From: Panulirus ornatus
Taxonomy: Eukaryota > Arthropoda > Malacostraca > Decapoda > Palinuridae
Direction of reading: 5' to 3'
DNA length: 64,000 bases
NCBI RefSeq assembly: GCF_036320965.1
Contig: NC_092250.1
Span: forward strand, 12,893,100-12,957,099
The position numbers were made by a program, and so were the translations under genes. Shown one piece after another: positions 45,985-56,809 of the stretch (the stretch's first letter is position 1; every line of letters begins with the position of its first letter). The notes below the pieces were generated by a model. That model was not told the DNA's origin and searched no databases. It saw only the letters and a list, made by a program, of their open reading frames with translations.

Positions 45985-48275
45985 AGTGATGGATGGCCCT
46001 TTTTAAACTCACCTCAGGCGAGCCCCATGTTGAAGGACCAGCCCACAGAGCGAGAGTCTCCACTGCAAATAAAACGTACTGTGGCCCCAGGTGGCGGAGG
46101 TTACTCTCGATGACGAACTCCAACACTGGAGGACACATTGTAAGACCAGGTGAGAGATTCGAGCCACAAGAAGAATGACTGTAAATCCAAATGGTGGACG
46201 ACAGCCCCAGTGGACACACTGTAATCCAAGTTGATAGAGTTTTATCCCAGCTTGATGGTTGGCAGTGATGGACTGTAGTCCCAAGGGACGGGATTGTGAA
46301 TCCCAGCCAAGAGGATTTTTCCTCAATGATCAAAGTTTCAGTCACGGGCAGAAGAAGTCTTCAGCGAGGCTAGGCTTTAAGAAGAATGGAGAGGTGTAGA
46401 ATGAAGATCCTACATTTCTCAAGGAGGTTTGGAAACCTCGTTGATGAAATAGGGCAGTTGCTGGATGTCTGGAAAAAACTATGGAAAAAGAATGTTATAG
46501 ATAAGCTAGTGAAGATTGGGAACGAGGAGGAGGAGGAGGTACAGGGTGTATGCAGGGGGGAAAGATGTTAAGACTGACGTGGTAATGCCTTGATTTTTGT
46601 GAGACAGAAAGCAGTAATATCATTCCTGACGTGGAGGATGTAATATGGTTCCGAGCACTACTCCAGCACTGCTGGGTTTGGATGTTAGTGTGTCTATATA
46701 GTACCATCTCTAGTTTTCGTCTCAGGTGATCGACTCCTGCCTCAGGTTAACACACTTTAGCCCCGTAGATGAAGACACTGACCTCTTAATCTGCGAACTC
46801 TACTTCCCAGACTCAACACTGCCCCGGCCGACGTTCTTGAGCCCAAAGTGGAATACTCTAGTTTTCAATTTTCACCCCACTCTCCAGAGACAAGACTTTA
46901 AATCTTAAGCTTCAGTTAACATTTGTAATTAAGGATGGATCTAATATTCCTTTCACGAGTTGCTTACCCGGGCATCAGTTTCAGAGCCCTGGCGAAGGTC
47001 TGTCGTGGCTTGTTAAGCTTTACCCTAGATACGGGGGACGAATTACGTGTGGACTGTTACGCCTAAGTGAAATCATTTCATGACTAAGTGACAGGCTGTA
47101 ACCCCAGGTTGCAGACTGGAGCCCCAAGGGGCAAACGCTCGCCCCGAACGATACTTGAAGGGACGAACTTCGTACATCTAGACTAATAGATGACGAACTT
47201 CAGCGAGATAAAAGAAATCTTTCGCTACATCACAGATCTTAGCCCATCAAGATGATGAGCTCTAAACGCTGATGTCAAACTTTGATACCACGAGACAGTC
47301 TGTAGCCCCGCCTGACGGCTCCATATGAAGGACTGTACCAGACTGTAACCCCAGTTGATAGACCTTAGCTCCAGCAAAGTACAAGTGTAAGTCCTGGGTA
47401 GCGACTGTAGGCATGGTGACTGGCGTTCAGTTCTTCATTATGGACTGCAGCCCAGGATGACGAACTGAAGTGACAGGACTCCTGCTGTCGACAACGGAAC
47501 ACTTTTTTCCAGTTAATGGACTTTGGTCCTGGGAGGAGAAGTCTTCACTTATGTACCGGACTCTTGTTGCCAACGCGAAGGACTTCATCCCTAATTTAGC
47601 CTTATCTGATGAACTGTGGTGCCAGGCGATGGCTTCGCCGATGGCCAATATTCCCCGATGGCTTTCACACCCAGGTGCTGACCTTCAGCTCCACCTGACG
47701 AGATCTAGCACCAAGTGACTGTCCCTGGTTCCAGGTGATCGCCTTTGGTTCCAGGTGACCACCTCTAGTTCCAAGCGACTGTCTCTAGTTCCAGGTGACT
47801 GTCTCTTAGATCCAGGTGACCGTGTCTAGTTCCAGGTGACCGTGTTTACTTTCAGGTGATCGTTTCGATTTCCAGGCGACTCTCGGTAACCCCAGGTGGC
47901 AATATTTAGCTCCAGTCTATATGTGACTGTCAATGATCTTTCACCGCAGTTGAATGACCCGAGCACCAGAGTAGAGACTTAATCTCAGATGATGAACTCC
48001 AGCCCAAAATAACGAGGTGTAACTTCAGGTAACAAGCACCATTTAACGGAAGGTGGACTCTGGAATCATAAGTGACATCTCTTAACGATAAATGGCCGAC
48101 TTTAAGCAATCAGACAGTGGCTCCTAACCAGCTCTCGAGGTAGATAATGGTCTCGATTCTTCTTTCTGAGGATCTAGTCGTAAGGGCAATGCTGGTAACT
48201 TAAAGCCGCAGCTGACTCTAAACCTCACGCGTCAACCTTCAATCGCAGTCGATCGACTCTTGACTTACAATGGTT
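45985..48275 (+). repeat. Very degenerate CCCCAGGTGA-type minisatellite, about 2.3 kb
   Basis: GACTGTAGCCCCAGGTGA-like words recur at irregular 20-50-bp spacing across the region. They are clearest at 47700-47910, where TTCCAGGTGAC plus YGTSTCTAG occurs about eight times in succession. CAGGTG appears in many units. The frames at 45896-46345 and 47427-47718 lie inside this repeat and are not credible genes. Confidence 0.65.
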
Positions 48276-49262
48276 TCGAAAGCCCTGCCTTGCCTCCAGG
48301 GATTTGTAGGTGTTCTTTAAAGGGCCTTTATCCGAATGGCCGGCATAATACAGCTGGAAGAAGGCAAGCTACTTTTCCACCCACTAATGCTAACAGCTCC
48401 TGAGCCTTTGTAGGCTTCGCCTTTGTTACAAGCAACACACAAAAGAGCGTCTGGTCCATTTGTGTTGAGTACGGAGCTTTGTATTTCTGGACCCCTTTGT
48501 TCGCATGTTAAACGAGTTCACCAGCGGATGTTTTGCATTAATGATGGCTCGGGACAAGAGAACCTTGAACTACATGTATTGGCACGGCACTCATGACGAT
48601 CGTGTACCGTAGTAGTGCATGGTGTTCAGGGTTGTATAGTATGTGCTAGCAACTTACCGTTAGGTATTAACTATAGGTTTAGGCTATGGCAAGGCTCGTT
48701 GCCATCAATCTCCTTTGTTTTGGACGTTGATTCACTCGATACAACTTGTCTTCTTAGAACTTGGATTACTGATACAAGGTGAATTTTGGGTCTACTTCGA
48801 GATTCTGAGAGTGGTTACGACGTCTTGAGCAAAATTAGTCGATAGACCTAAAGAAGCCATTGGATTCGTAAGAATAGAATCACTTCCCCCTTTTCTTGCT
48901 CGCTCTATGCGCACTCACGCTTGACTGTACTGACATCATTATATTCGGAAACGACACCAAAAGTGCAATAAATAGTTGAATCCTGTTTTTACTCTGTAGG
49001 TCCTGGAGGACGGAACACTCCATATGTTCCACTTAAGACCCCTCATCTGGATACAGCAGGTCTCGTATTTGTCTCCCTGCTTGTGCCGACCGTAGTACTT
49101 GAAGAACAGTGGGTGTCTTTCGTTGCGTTGTTCTGATTCCAGCCCGTGTCACAGACAGTGCTATCCACTGGCAGTGGCTGGGGAACTCGCTTCTATCCTA
49201 TATACCCCGGAGGAAACTTGTCGCCACTGGGACTAATCCTCCATCATTACCGGCGATAGCCT
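48276..49262. other. Non-repetitive spacer
   Basis: No repeat, RNA or coding motif recognised. Confidence 0.5.
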
Positions 49263-49380
49263 CTGTGTGTGTGTGTGTGTTGTTTTCCCCCTTGCCCTCG
49301 TGTGATGTTTTCCCCCTTGCCCTCGTGTGTTGTTTTCCACCTTGCCCTCGTGTGTAGTTTTCCCCTTGCTCCGCGATGCT
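49263..49380 (+). repeat. (GT)n plus 25-bp minisatellite, four copies
   Basis: GT run 49263-49280, then TGTTTTCCCCCTTGCCCTCG plus TGTGW at 49281, 49306, 49331 and 49356, the last two diverged. Confidence 0.9.
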
Positions 49381-50380
49381 TCTTAGTTGATCATTAGGGG
49401 TTCAGGAGAGAGATTCACGGAACACTTGATGGTTCGGGTTGTTGGTAGGAGGAATGTTGTCGATCTGTGGATGATACCTTCTTCGCTGAACCAGGTGACC
49501 CACGTTGGGACAATGAAGTGTTAAGTGTTGACCAACCAGAAGGCAAGATAAGATCACTAACACAAAGAAAATTTTGGAATCATTATAAAAATGACTTTGA
49601 ATCCATGATTCATGGTAGAAAATCTCTGAAACTTTAGCTCAGCCTTGAAGACAAGTGGAGATATAACTAATTATCAGTCAAAGGGACACGAAGGAAATAT
49701 CATCTAATTATCACCTGAGGGTATTCGTCGTCTTCAAGGTCGACCCGAAGGCATGACTGTGTCGGAGAACAATTCCCCTCAGCCAAGTGGGTGCCAAGAG
49801 ATGTCATTAATGTCTCGAAAGAGCCATTTCTCGTCCGTGAGCCAGCACTGCACTCGCGGTCCGATATTATTGGCTCCTCACAGCGACCGTAACAAACCTG
49901 CACACACAAGCCTGTTTGTCTCGCGCCAAAAAAAAAAAAGAAAAGAGATAGTGTGGCGAGGTATCAAGATTAGTGGCTTTTGATAGCTTTTATTTTTTTT
50001 ATTCTTTTTTTTTAGTTATTACAGTTTGAAGCGTATTTGCGACTGAGATCATGCGTGGTCTTGCGTTTCACTTGCTCGTGTATAACACATCCACAGTGTG
50101 TGATGCGTGTATCTGACGAACCAACCTGCTGGATTTTGTGTTCTGTGCTTGCTTTCCTCAGTCTCCACATCGCGTTAATGAGTCTGGTATGCAGTAAGTG
50201 AAGCAGGGGAAGCAGGCGGCCTTATACCACGCCAGCACGTCAAGACATTCCCTCCTGGATCCAGAGGCAGCGGTTCTCTTCATAAAGACTCCTCTCCTTG
50301 CAGAAGCTGGTGATGCTGAAGCCAAGGTCGTTGTGGTTGTCCATTCAGTCATGCCAGTCGGTTTTATCCCCTTCCTCGAA
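49381..50380. other. Spacer, no gene recognised
   Basis: The reverse frame at 50158-50451 overlaps the following repeat. No supported feature. Confidence 0.45.
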
Positions 50381-50383
50381 TCG

Positions 50384-50608
50384 CTGTCTCCCGCGTTAGC
50401 GAGGTAGCGCAGGGAAACATATGGAGAATGGCCCAACCCAACAACATACACAATGTGTATACATAAACTCCCTCACACGCACATATACATACATATACAT
50501 TTCATCGTATACACGCACAGACATGTACATATATACACATGTACATATTCATACTAGCTGCCTTCATCCATTTCCGTCGCCACCCCGCCGCACATGAAAT
50601 AGCATACC
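50384..50608 (-). mobile_element. 230-bp SINE-like repeat, uninterrupted copy
   Basis: On the reverse strand it begins with TTTCATGTGCGGCGGGGTGG, passes GCAGCTAGTATGAATATG and TGTACATGTCTGTGCG, and ends with GGGTTGGGCCATT and the core TGCGCTACCTCGCTAACGCG. Its 3' half matches the 3' tail of the RTE-like LINE; its 5' half is its own. It is the template for recognising the split copy at 967-2440. Confidence 0.8.
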
Positions 50609-51159
50609 TCCCATCCCCCCACCCCCACCCCCAACCCCCACTCCACACATAATGTCCTCCAGCGAAAAGGATTCGACTCCCCTCGCCATATTTTCGGGAG
50701 GTGTGTGTGTGTGTGTGTGTTATAGCACAATCAAGCTTTACAGTCAGTGCAGGTCGTGTAAGTTTTTACACCCACGGCCTTGTGAAAGAATATGTGTGGA
50801 GGTCGCTGGGAGAGAAGAAAAAGTGTATTGGACGACATAACATGAAGCAGCTTCCGAAGATTAGCTTTACAAGTGACTTTACCTGTCTTGTAGATGAGGC
50901 CATTAAGGGAATTAATTGGCAAATTAGTCCTAGCCTTTGAAGCCAGGTACCTCCTGCACACTGTGTTTGGTTGGTGGTGATCGTTACAGCCATCAGCCAG
51001 AGCTGCTGCGTTAAGGAACTAACCAAATGGCAAACACAAAGCTAACAGTCTATAACGAGGCATAGATGAGTATTCAGCTACTGGAAATGAGTTACGAAAA
51101 TGGCTAGGATTATAGAGACTAATTTTACAGAAGATGGCACGAATGCTGTGTAGGAACGT
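50609..51159. other. Spacer with short (GT)n
   Basis: GT run at about 50700-50720 after a C-rich stretch (50615-50642). Nothing coding recognised. Confidence 0.5.
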
Positions 51160-51300
51160 TTTAGATATGGCGCATTGGTTCGAATCCTGGTTGCGTTAGT
51201 TGGTCGACAGTCAACCCAGATGTTCATCCATTTTCTAAGGGTTGGTCGATAAAATGGGCCTCGGTTGCCAGTCCCATCTCAGCTAGCATAAAAAAAAGTT
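51160..51300 (+). mobile_element. tRNA-derived SINE, copy 4
   Basis: B box GGTTCGAATCC (51177-51187), then GGTTGCGTTAGTTGGTCG, CAGTCAACCC, TGTTCATCC and GGTTGGTCGATAAAATGGGC. It ends in a short A run. The A-box region is eroded. Confidence 0.75.
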
Positions 51301-51618
51301 ACCTAATTACGGGGAAAGGATGGGTAGGCGAAGAGAGGCATGAATAGGTAGAGAGAGGGAAGGCCATTTGGTGGAAGCCAGAGCTGAGAGGACAATTGAT
51401 CATTAATCAAAGATTGCCAACATTCGTGGGTAGCAGCATTACCTCCTCCCCACCGAACTGTTAGTCACACATTACGTTCACTGTGGGAGGCAGACGTCAC
51501 CAAACGTGACTTTAATATGCCCTCAGTAAACTTAGAATCACTTTTCCCTCGTCGAATGCGTCTTTGGTTAACATATTCACTTTACAGCTTAACTACAACG
51601 TCCATAGACCTGAATTCA
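51301..51618. other. Non-repetitive spacer
   Basis: Nothing recognised. Confidence 0.5.
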
Positions 51619-51735
51619 CTTCGCCCTCCAAAAACGCATCTTAACTTCGCCCTCCAAAAACGCATCTTAACTTCACCCTCCAAAAACGCATCTTCACTTC
51701 ACCCTCCAAAAACGCACTTTAACCTCACCCTCGAC
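51619..51735 (+). repeat. 26-bp minisatellite, about 4.5 copies
   Basis: CTTCRCCCTCCAAAAACGCA plus TCTTMA at 51619, 51645, 51671 and 51697, then a partial diverged copy. Confidence 0.9.
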
Positions 51736-53154
51736 TAAAGAATTTTCACTCCATCCTCAGTACACCTGAATATATTCTACCATCGTCTTAACCTTTCCCA
51801 AGAGAGACTCGTCTTCACAACACGCTCATCTTCGATGCACCCTCGACACTATTAACTTTTCACCAGACCCAGATCAAGACGCATTTTCCCTCCTCTAAGC
51901 TTGCCGATTGATGGAAAGAATTCACAGTAGAACAAGAAGAAACTGAGCAAAGACTATGCGTTTTTTCTCCTACAAACGGAGACGTCAACATGGAAAAGAT
52001 GGCTAGTGTGAAAGCCAAGAAAGGTGTTACCGGGCTCCACCTACAAGAGGTAACAACGGAAGAGAAAAGTTAATTCGACGAGGCTTTATCACTGGGAGAA
52101 CAGTGTCGTAAAAGAACTTGTCGCTCTAAAGGACTCTACATTTCTCTGCTACGGGGAGTGACGCAGGCTTGGGCTGCAGGAGCTTTTAGAAAAGTCTTGG
52201 GTAATACCACGACTCTCTCATAGCAATTGGTCTTGCGTTAATTATGTAATCATGAATGATAATTATAATAGTGAGAAGGACTGATACCCCCGAGTGAGAG
52301 TAATTGAGACAGTGAGATGAGTACGGGAGTCAAGAGCAAACTGAAAGTGATAGAGGGAGACAATAACAGATAAATAACATTTCATGAGTACGGGAAGACA
52401 GGAGACACATGGACACAATGAACGCCAGCAAACATGAAGCCGACTGAAGTCAAAGCACCAACGGCTTTGACGGGATTCTGAGAAGGAAACATTTCATAAG
52501 TGAATATGTAACTTTGATGATGTCTTTCCTCCAGCACTATTTAAAAAGGATTAATTTTTTCCATCACTTTCACGAGAACCCTTGCGTTTGTTTGCTCCAT
52601 TTCTTGTATTTGGGGGAGGGGATATTTCCAATTGGGTCAAGCCCAAGCCTCCAGAAGAAAGAAAACGGAACCTTCGCTCCTGCCTGGAACCTTTTTGATG
52701 TATTAATGATACTGCTGAGAGAATATCCTGGAAGAGAGGATTCCATGAAGTTAAAGTTCTGGGGAGACGCAGGTAGCATGTAATGAGTGATGAGTGCGAG
52801 TGACACCTAGCATACGGAGTCTTGGGTAGTGAGTGTCAGTACCTGAAGGACAGTGTTAAGAACAGTGTTGATTCAGAGTTCCCGATGTTTGATATGGTTA
52901 TTCTTAAGGATAATGTCGCTTACAGAGTTACTGACAAGTGTTGGTGTTGTAGTCTTCGGTGGTAAGTGTCTGTCTGTGTACCTGATGGACAGTATTAAGA
53001 ATAATGTTACTTTGTGATTAACTGTTAAAAGTGGAATGGCGAAGAGTAGAGGGAGAGGAAGCTAAGGCAAAGACAGTAGCAGAAAACCGAAAATAAAAGA
53101 AAATTGACAAATACGAGAGGAACGATTTGGGGAAAGGATGGAAGATAATAACTA

Positions 53155-53156
<2 letters not shown>
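51736..53156. other. Spacer, no gene recognised
   Basis: The + frame at 52514-52783 (89 aa) has no recognisable domain and is overlapped by a reverse frame. Confidence 0.5.

Positions 53157-53222
<66 letters not shown>
53157..53222. repeat. (GA)n microsatellite
   Basis: About 66 bp of GA in purine-rich surroundings. Confidence 0.97.
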
Positions 53223-53225
<3 letters not shown>

Positions 53226-53343
53226 AAGTATAAAGGAAAACTAATATGGAAGGTTGAAGGAAATGAAAGTTTAAGACTTAACAAAAGAAATGCGGAGGAA
53301 AAAGGAACAATTCTGGCAAGGATGGAAGGACGTTATGAGGGGA

Positions 53344-53346
<3 letters not shown>

Positions 53347-53382
<36 letters not shown>
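53347..53382. repeat. (GA)n microsatellite, second run
   Basis: About 36 bp of GA; purine-rich flanks link it to the previous run. Confidence 0.95.
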
Positions 53383-53386
<4 letters not shown>

Positions 53387-53479
53387 GAAGATGCAGGAAG
53401 ATAAAGGAAGCAAGAAATCTATATAGGAAAACTGGTTAAGAATGAAGGACTTTTAAGAATTTAAAAGTAAAGATCTGAA

Positions 53480-53911
53480 TTATACTCGGTTGACGTAATG
53501 CAGAACCCCCATCTGTTTCATAATCTTGGCAATATTTTCGTTTTTGTTCAGAATTCGAGAGGACTCGAGGGTATAAGACAGATCCAGAGGTAAATACATA
53601 TACACCGTTTGATGACTCGGTGCGAAGATTTCATTTTCATCTAAATCGAAAACGGATCTTTTCATCTCCACCCACTCGCCCCAGCTCCCAAACACGTAGG
53701 GAATATTGACCAGGGCTCGACTGGTCGTTTTGAACCACACTGAAGCCGACTTTGCCCAGACCAGACGCATCGTATGAATATTAGGGTCCTCGCGAGTGTA
53801 GACACTCCTCCCCGTACTGTACAAGGGAGAAAATGACTCGTTGCAGACGAGTTGATGACACGTCAGTACAGGGACCAGATTTATGTATAACGTGTCTGAA
53901 ACACGAAACAT
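53480..53911 (-). CDS. Unidentified 143-codon open frame
   Basis: The only non-repetitive frame over 130 codons whose protein looks ordinary: balanced composition, several Trp/Tyr/Cys, no low-complexity runs. Sequence landmarks include TLYINLVPVLTCHQLVC near the N-terminus, FGSWGEWVEMKRSVFDLDEN in the middle and KIMKQMGVLHYVNRV at the C-terminus. The frame stays open a few codons upstream of the first Met, up to the boundary with a tRNA-SINE at 53929. The N-terminus may therefore be cut by the SINE, or this may be one exon. No signal peptide or membrane segment is obvious. It could be a host exon, an endogenous viral fragment, or chance. Confidence 0.4.
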   Translation of the reverse strand: MFRVSDTLYINLVPVLTCHQLVCNESFSPLYSTGRSVYTREDPNIHTMRLVWAKSASVWFKTTSRALVNIPYVFGSWGEWVEMKRSVFDLDENEIFAPSHQTVYMYLPLDLSYTLESSRILNKNENIAKIMKQMGVLHYVNRV

Positions 53912-53928
53912 AATTTCTTCTTCACATG

Positions 53929-54072
53929 GGCTTCCATGGTGTATTGGTTAGCATTGCTGACCATAATTCACGTACGGGTTCATATCTTGGGCGCGGCAGT
54001 CAGCCCACAGCTAATTAGGATGTTCATTTTCCTCTCGAGGCTGGTCGATGAATGTTTACCGGGTTTAGGCTG
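53929..54072 (+). mobile_element. tRNA-derived SINE, copy 5
   Basis: A box TGGTGTATTGG (53937-53947) and B-box-like GGTTCATATC (53977-53986), followed by GGGCGCGGCAGTCAGCC, GATGTTCATTTTCC, GGCTGGTCGATGAATG and TTTACCGGGTTTAGG. It joins the palindromic-element arm without a spacer. Confidence 0.8.
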
Positions 54073-54075
54073 CGA

Positions 54076-54156
54076 TATATCTCCCCTGATGATGTGAATA
54101 TTATACGAAAGTGCACTTGGGAACTTACCGTGTTTCACTTGCTCATGGACTCGTAG

Positions 54157-54160
<4 letters not shown>
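54076..54160 (+). mobile_element. Single arm of the palindromic element
   Basis: Matches the right arm of 9692-9901 (CCCCTGATGATGTGA, GTGCACTTGGGAACTTA, CGTGTTTCA, GGACTCGTAGGAATAT). It ends in (TA)n, which then meets LINE copy E. Confidence 0.8.
54082..54122 (+). ncRNA. Hammerhead-like motif, candidate
   Basis: TCCC (54082-54085), CTGATGA (54086-54092), a GTG...TAC hairpin (54094-54096 with 54104-54106), GAAA (54107-54110), a palindromic AGTGCACT (54110-54117) that could form helix III between two molecules, T at the cleavage position (54118), then GGGA (54119-54122) pairing with TCCC. The core is complete, but stem II is weak (3 bp with one G-U), so activity is doubtful. Confidence 0.4.

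Positions 54161-54226
<66 letters not shown>
54159..54226. repeat. (AT)n tract
   Basis: About 68 bp of AT between the palindromic arm and the truncated 3' side of LINE copy E. Confidence 0.95.
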
Positions 54227-54228
<2 letters not shown>

Positions 54229-55697
54229 TCCAGTTTTTCTCCATTCAAACTTACCTCCCAATTGACTTGACCCTCAACCCTACTGTACCTAATGACCTTG
54301 CTCTTATTCACATTTACTCTCAACTTGCTTCTTTCACACACTTTACCAAACTCAGTCACCAGCTTCTGCAGTTTCTCACATGAATCAGCCACCAACGCTA
54401 TATCATCACCGAACAACAACTGACTCACTTCCCAAGCTCTCTCATCCCCAACAGACTTCATACTTGCCCCTCTTTCCAAAACTCTTGCATTCACCTCCCT
54501 AACAACCCCATCCATAAACAAATTAAAGAACCATGGAGACATCACACACCCCTGCCGCATACCTACATTCACTGAGAACCAATCACTTTCCTCTCTTCCT
54601 ACACGTACACATGCCGTACATCCTCGATAAAAACTTTTCACTGCTTCTAACAACTTGCCTCCCACACCATATATTCTTAATACCTTCCACCGAGCATCTC
54701 TATCAACTCTTATCATATGCCTTCTCCAGATCCATAAATGCTACATACAAATCCATTTGCTTTTCTAAGTATTTCTCACATACATTCTTCAAAGCAAACA
54801 CCTGATCCACACATCCTCTACCACTTCTGAAACCACACTGCTCTTCCACAATCTGATGCTCTGTACATGCCTTCACCCTCTCAATCAATACCCTCCCATA
54901 TGATTTACCAGGAATACTCAACAAACTTATACCTCTGTAATTTGAGCACTCACTCTTATCCCCTTTGCCTTTGTACAATGGCACTATGCACGCATTCCGC
55001 CAACCCTCAGGCACCTCACCATGAATCATACATACATTAGATAACCTTACCAACCAGTCAATAATACAGTCACCCCTTTTTTGATAAATTCCACTGCAAT
55101 ACCATCCAAACCTGCTGCCTTGCCGGCTTTCATCTTCCGCAAAGCTTTTACTACCTCTTCTCTGTTTACCAAATCATTTTCCCTAACCCTCTCACTTTGC
55201 ACACCACCTCGACCAAAACACCCTATATCTGCCACTCTATCATCAAACACATTCAACAAACCTTCAAAATACTCACTCCATCTCCTTCTCACATCACCAC
55301 TACTTGTTATCACCTCCCCATTTGCGCCCTTCACTGAAGCTCCCATTTGCTCCCTTGTCTTACACACTTTATTTACCTCCTTCCAGAACATCTTTTTATT
55401 CTCCCTAAAATTTAATGATACTCTCTCACCCCAACTCTCATTTGCCCTCTTTTTCACCTCTTGCACCTTTCTCTTGACCTCCTGCCTCTTTCTTTTATAC
55501 ATCTCCCACTCAATTGCATTTTTTCCCAGCAAAAATCGTCCAAATGCCTCTCTCTTCTCTTTCACTAATACTCTTACTTCTTCATCCCACCACTCACTAC
55601 CCTTTCTAATCAACCCACCTCCCACTCTTCTCATGCCACAAGCATCTTTTGCGCAATCCATCACTGATTCCCTAAATACATCCCATTCCTCCCCCAT
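54227..55697 (-). mobile_element. RTE-like LINE copy E, truncated at both ends
   Basis: Reverse-strand copy reaching further 5' than the others (it includes a basic region upstream of RT). It is cut at the KLEE codons on the 3' side, where (AT)n begins. It therefore lacks the C-terminal region and the 3' tail. The 5' edge lies at a short TATATATA/CA-rich tract (55697-55718). Confidence 0.92.
54227..55697 (-). pseudogene. LINE ORF2 pseudogene, copy E
   Basis: The upstream part encodes a basic, helix-prone linker (EWWDEEVRVLVKEKREAFGR, then YKRKRQEVKRKVQEVKKRA) not present in the other copies here. RT motifs A (FMDLEKAYD), B (MRQGCVMSP) and C (FGDD in place of FADD) follow. Compared with copy C there is a 1-nt loss in the C-run near 55075 and a 1-nt gain near 54712, which split the frame into three parts. 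The Ala to Gly change in the catalytic box would not by itself remove the aspartates. Confidence 0.9.
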
Positions 55698-55769
55698 ATA
55701 TATATACACACACACTCACAAGGCTAAAAGACGGGCCAGTACGAGTGGAAAATAAAGCTTTCTTTCTGT

Positions 55770-55773
<4 letters not shown>

Positions 55774-55811
<38 letters not shown>
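55774..55811. repeat. (CA)n microsatellite
   Basis: About 38 bp of AC dinucleotides. Confidence 0.95.
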
Positions 55812-55812
<1 letters not shown>

Positions 55813-55980
55813 TTTAACTCACAGCAAACCTGATTTTAGCGGTCACGTTTGCAGCTGGGCGAAGAATCCTAACGAACCTGACCAGGGATTGGAACCTTGA
55901 CATGTGGCACTGTTTACAGATGCGACTCAACGCGAAGATCTTCAGAAAAATATCGTTAACTGCCTAAGATGTTGGTGTCT

Positions 55981-55982
<2 letters not shown>

Positions 55983-56015
<33 letters not shown>
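55983..56015. repeat. (CA)n microsatellite
   Basis: About 33 bp of AC dinucleotides. Confidence 0.95.
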
Positions 56016-56017
<2 letters not shown>

Positions 56018-56313
56018 CATCCGAGTCGAGAACCACACAGAAAGTAGAGAGGTATGGAGTATACAAGTGACATTGAGAATAGCACTGGCTATAGTAGTAT
56101 TAGCAGGAGACTGATACATACACACACATACGAGGTGCAGATGGTCTTTGAAAGTCAGGCAGTAAAATTCCCGAATTCTGCGCGAAATTATAAGATAAAT
56201 GTTTCAGAATTTACCGCAGCGTGAAGGGAAAGATAAAAGAAAGAAAGAAATAGAGGAGATGGCCACAAGGGTTTCATGAAATCCCCCCCCCCCAATATAT
56301 GCCTTGACCTTCA

Positions 56314-56342
56314 ACACACACACACACACACACACACACACA
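56314..56342. repeat. (CA)n microsatellite
   Basis: About 28 bp of AC dinucleotides. Confidence 0.95.
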
Positions 56343-56805
56343 GCATGTGTGTCGACGTCCCGTTCGCTCTGAGTAAACACGTAATTTACCGAGATGAAAT
56401 CATTTTTTCGATTCATATCGGCGCTTTGAATTACCACGCTGTGTTTATGACTATCATTTCATTTTTTTTTTTTTGTGGGGAAGTGGGGGTCGAACTGGAA
56501 AATTTTGACGTAAGGTAATTGGCAATATAAACCTAGATTGATTATAACCATACGTTTAATACGGTTGATTATAAAATGGTGGGTCTGTCTTCAAGAGAAG
56601 CCTTGTTAGTGGGTGATTTGACAGTATCGTCTGCACCAGGAAACGATCGTGTGCAACGAGCGTTGTAATGACCATATTGATACAACCCAGTCGTTGACCA
56701 GATCTGTAAGGAAGAAGGTAATGTTAAGTTGCCTTGGAATCCCTCCCGACATTAGATGACACAGGTGGTTCGTTCATGGTGATTGCACCTCTGCTGCCTT
56801 TTCTG
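56343..56805. other. Non-repetitive spacer
   Basis: Poly-T at about 56462-56476; nothing else recognised. Confidence 0.5.
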
Positions 56806-56809
56806 ATCA

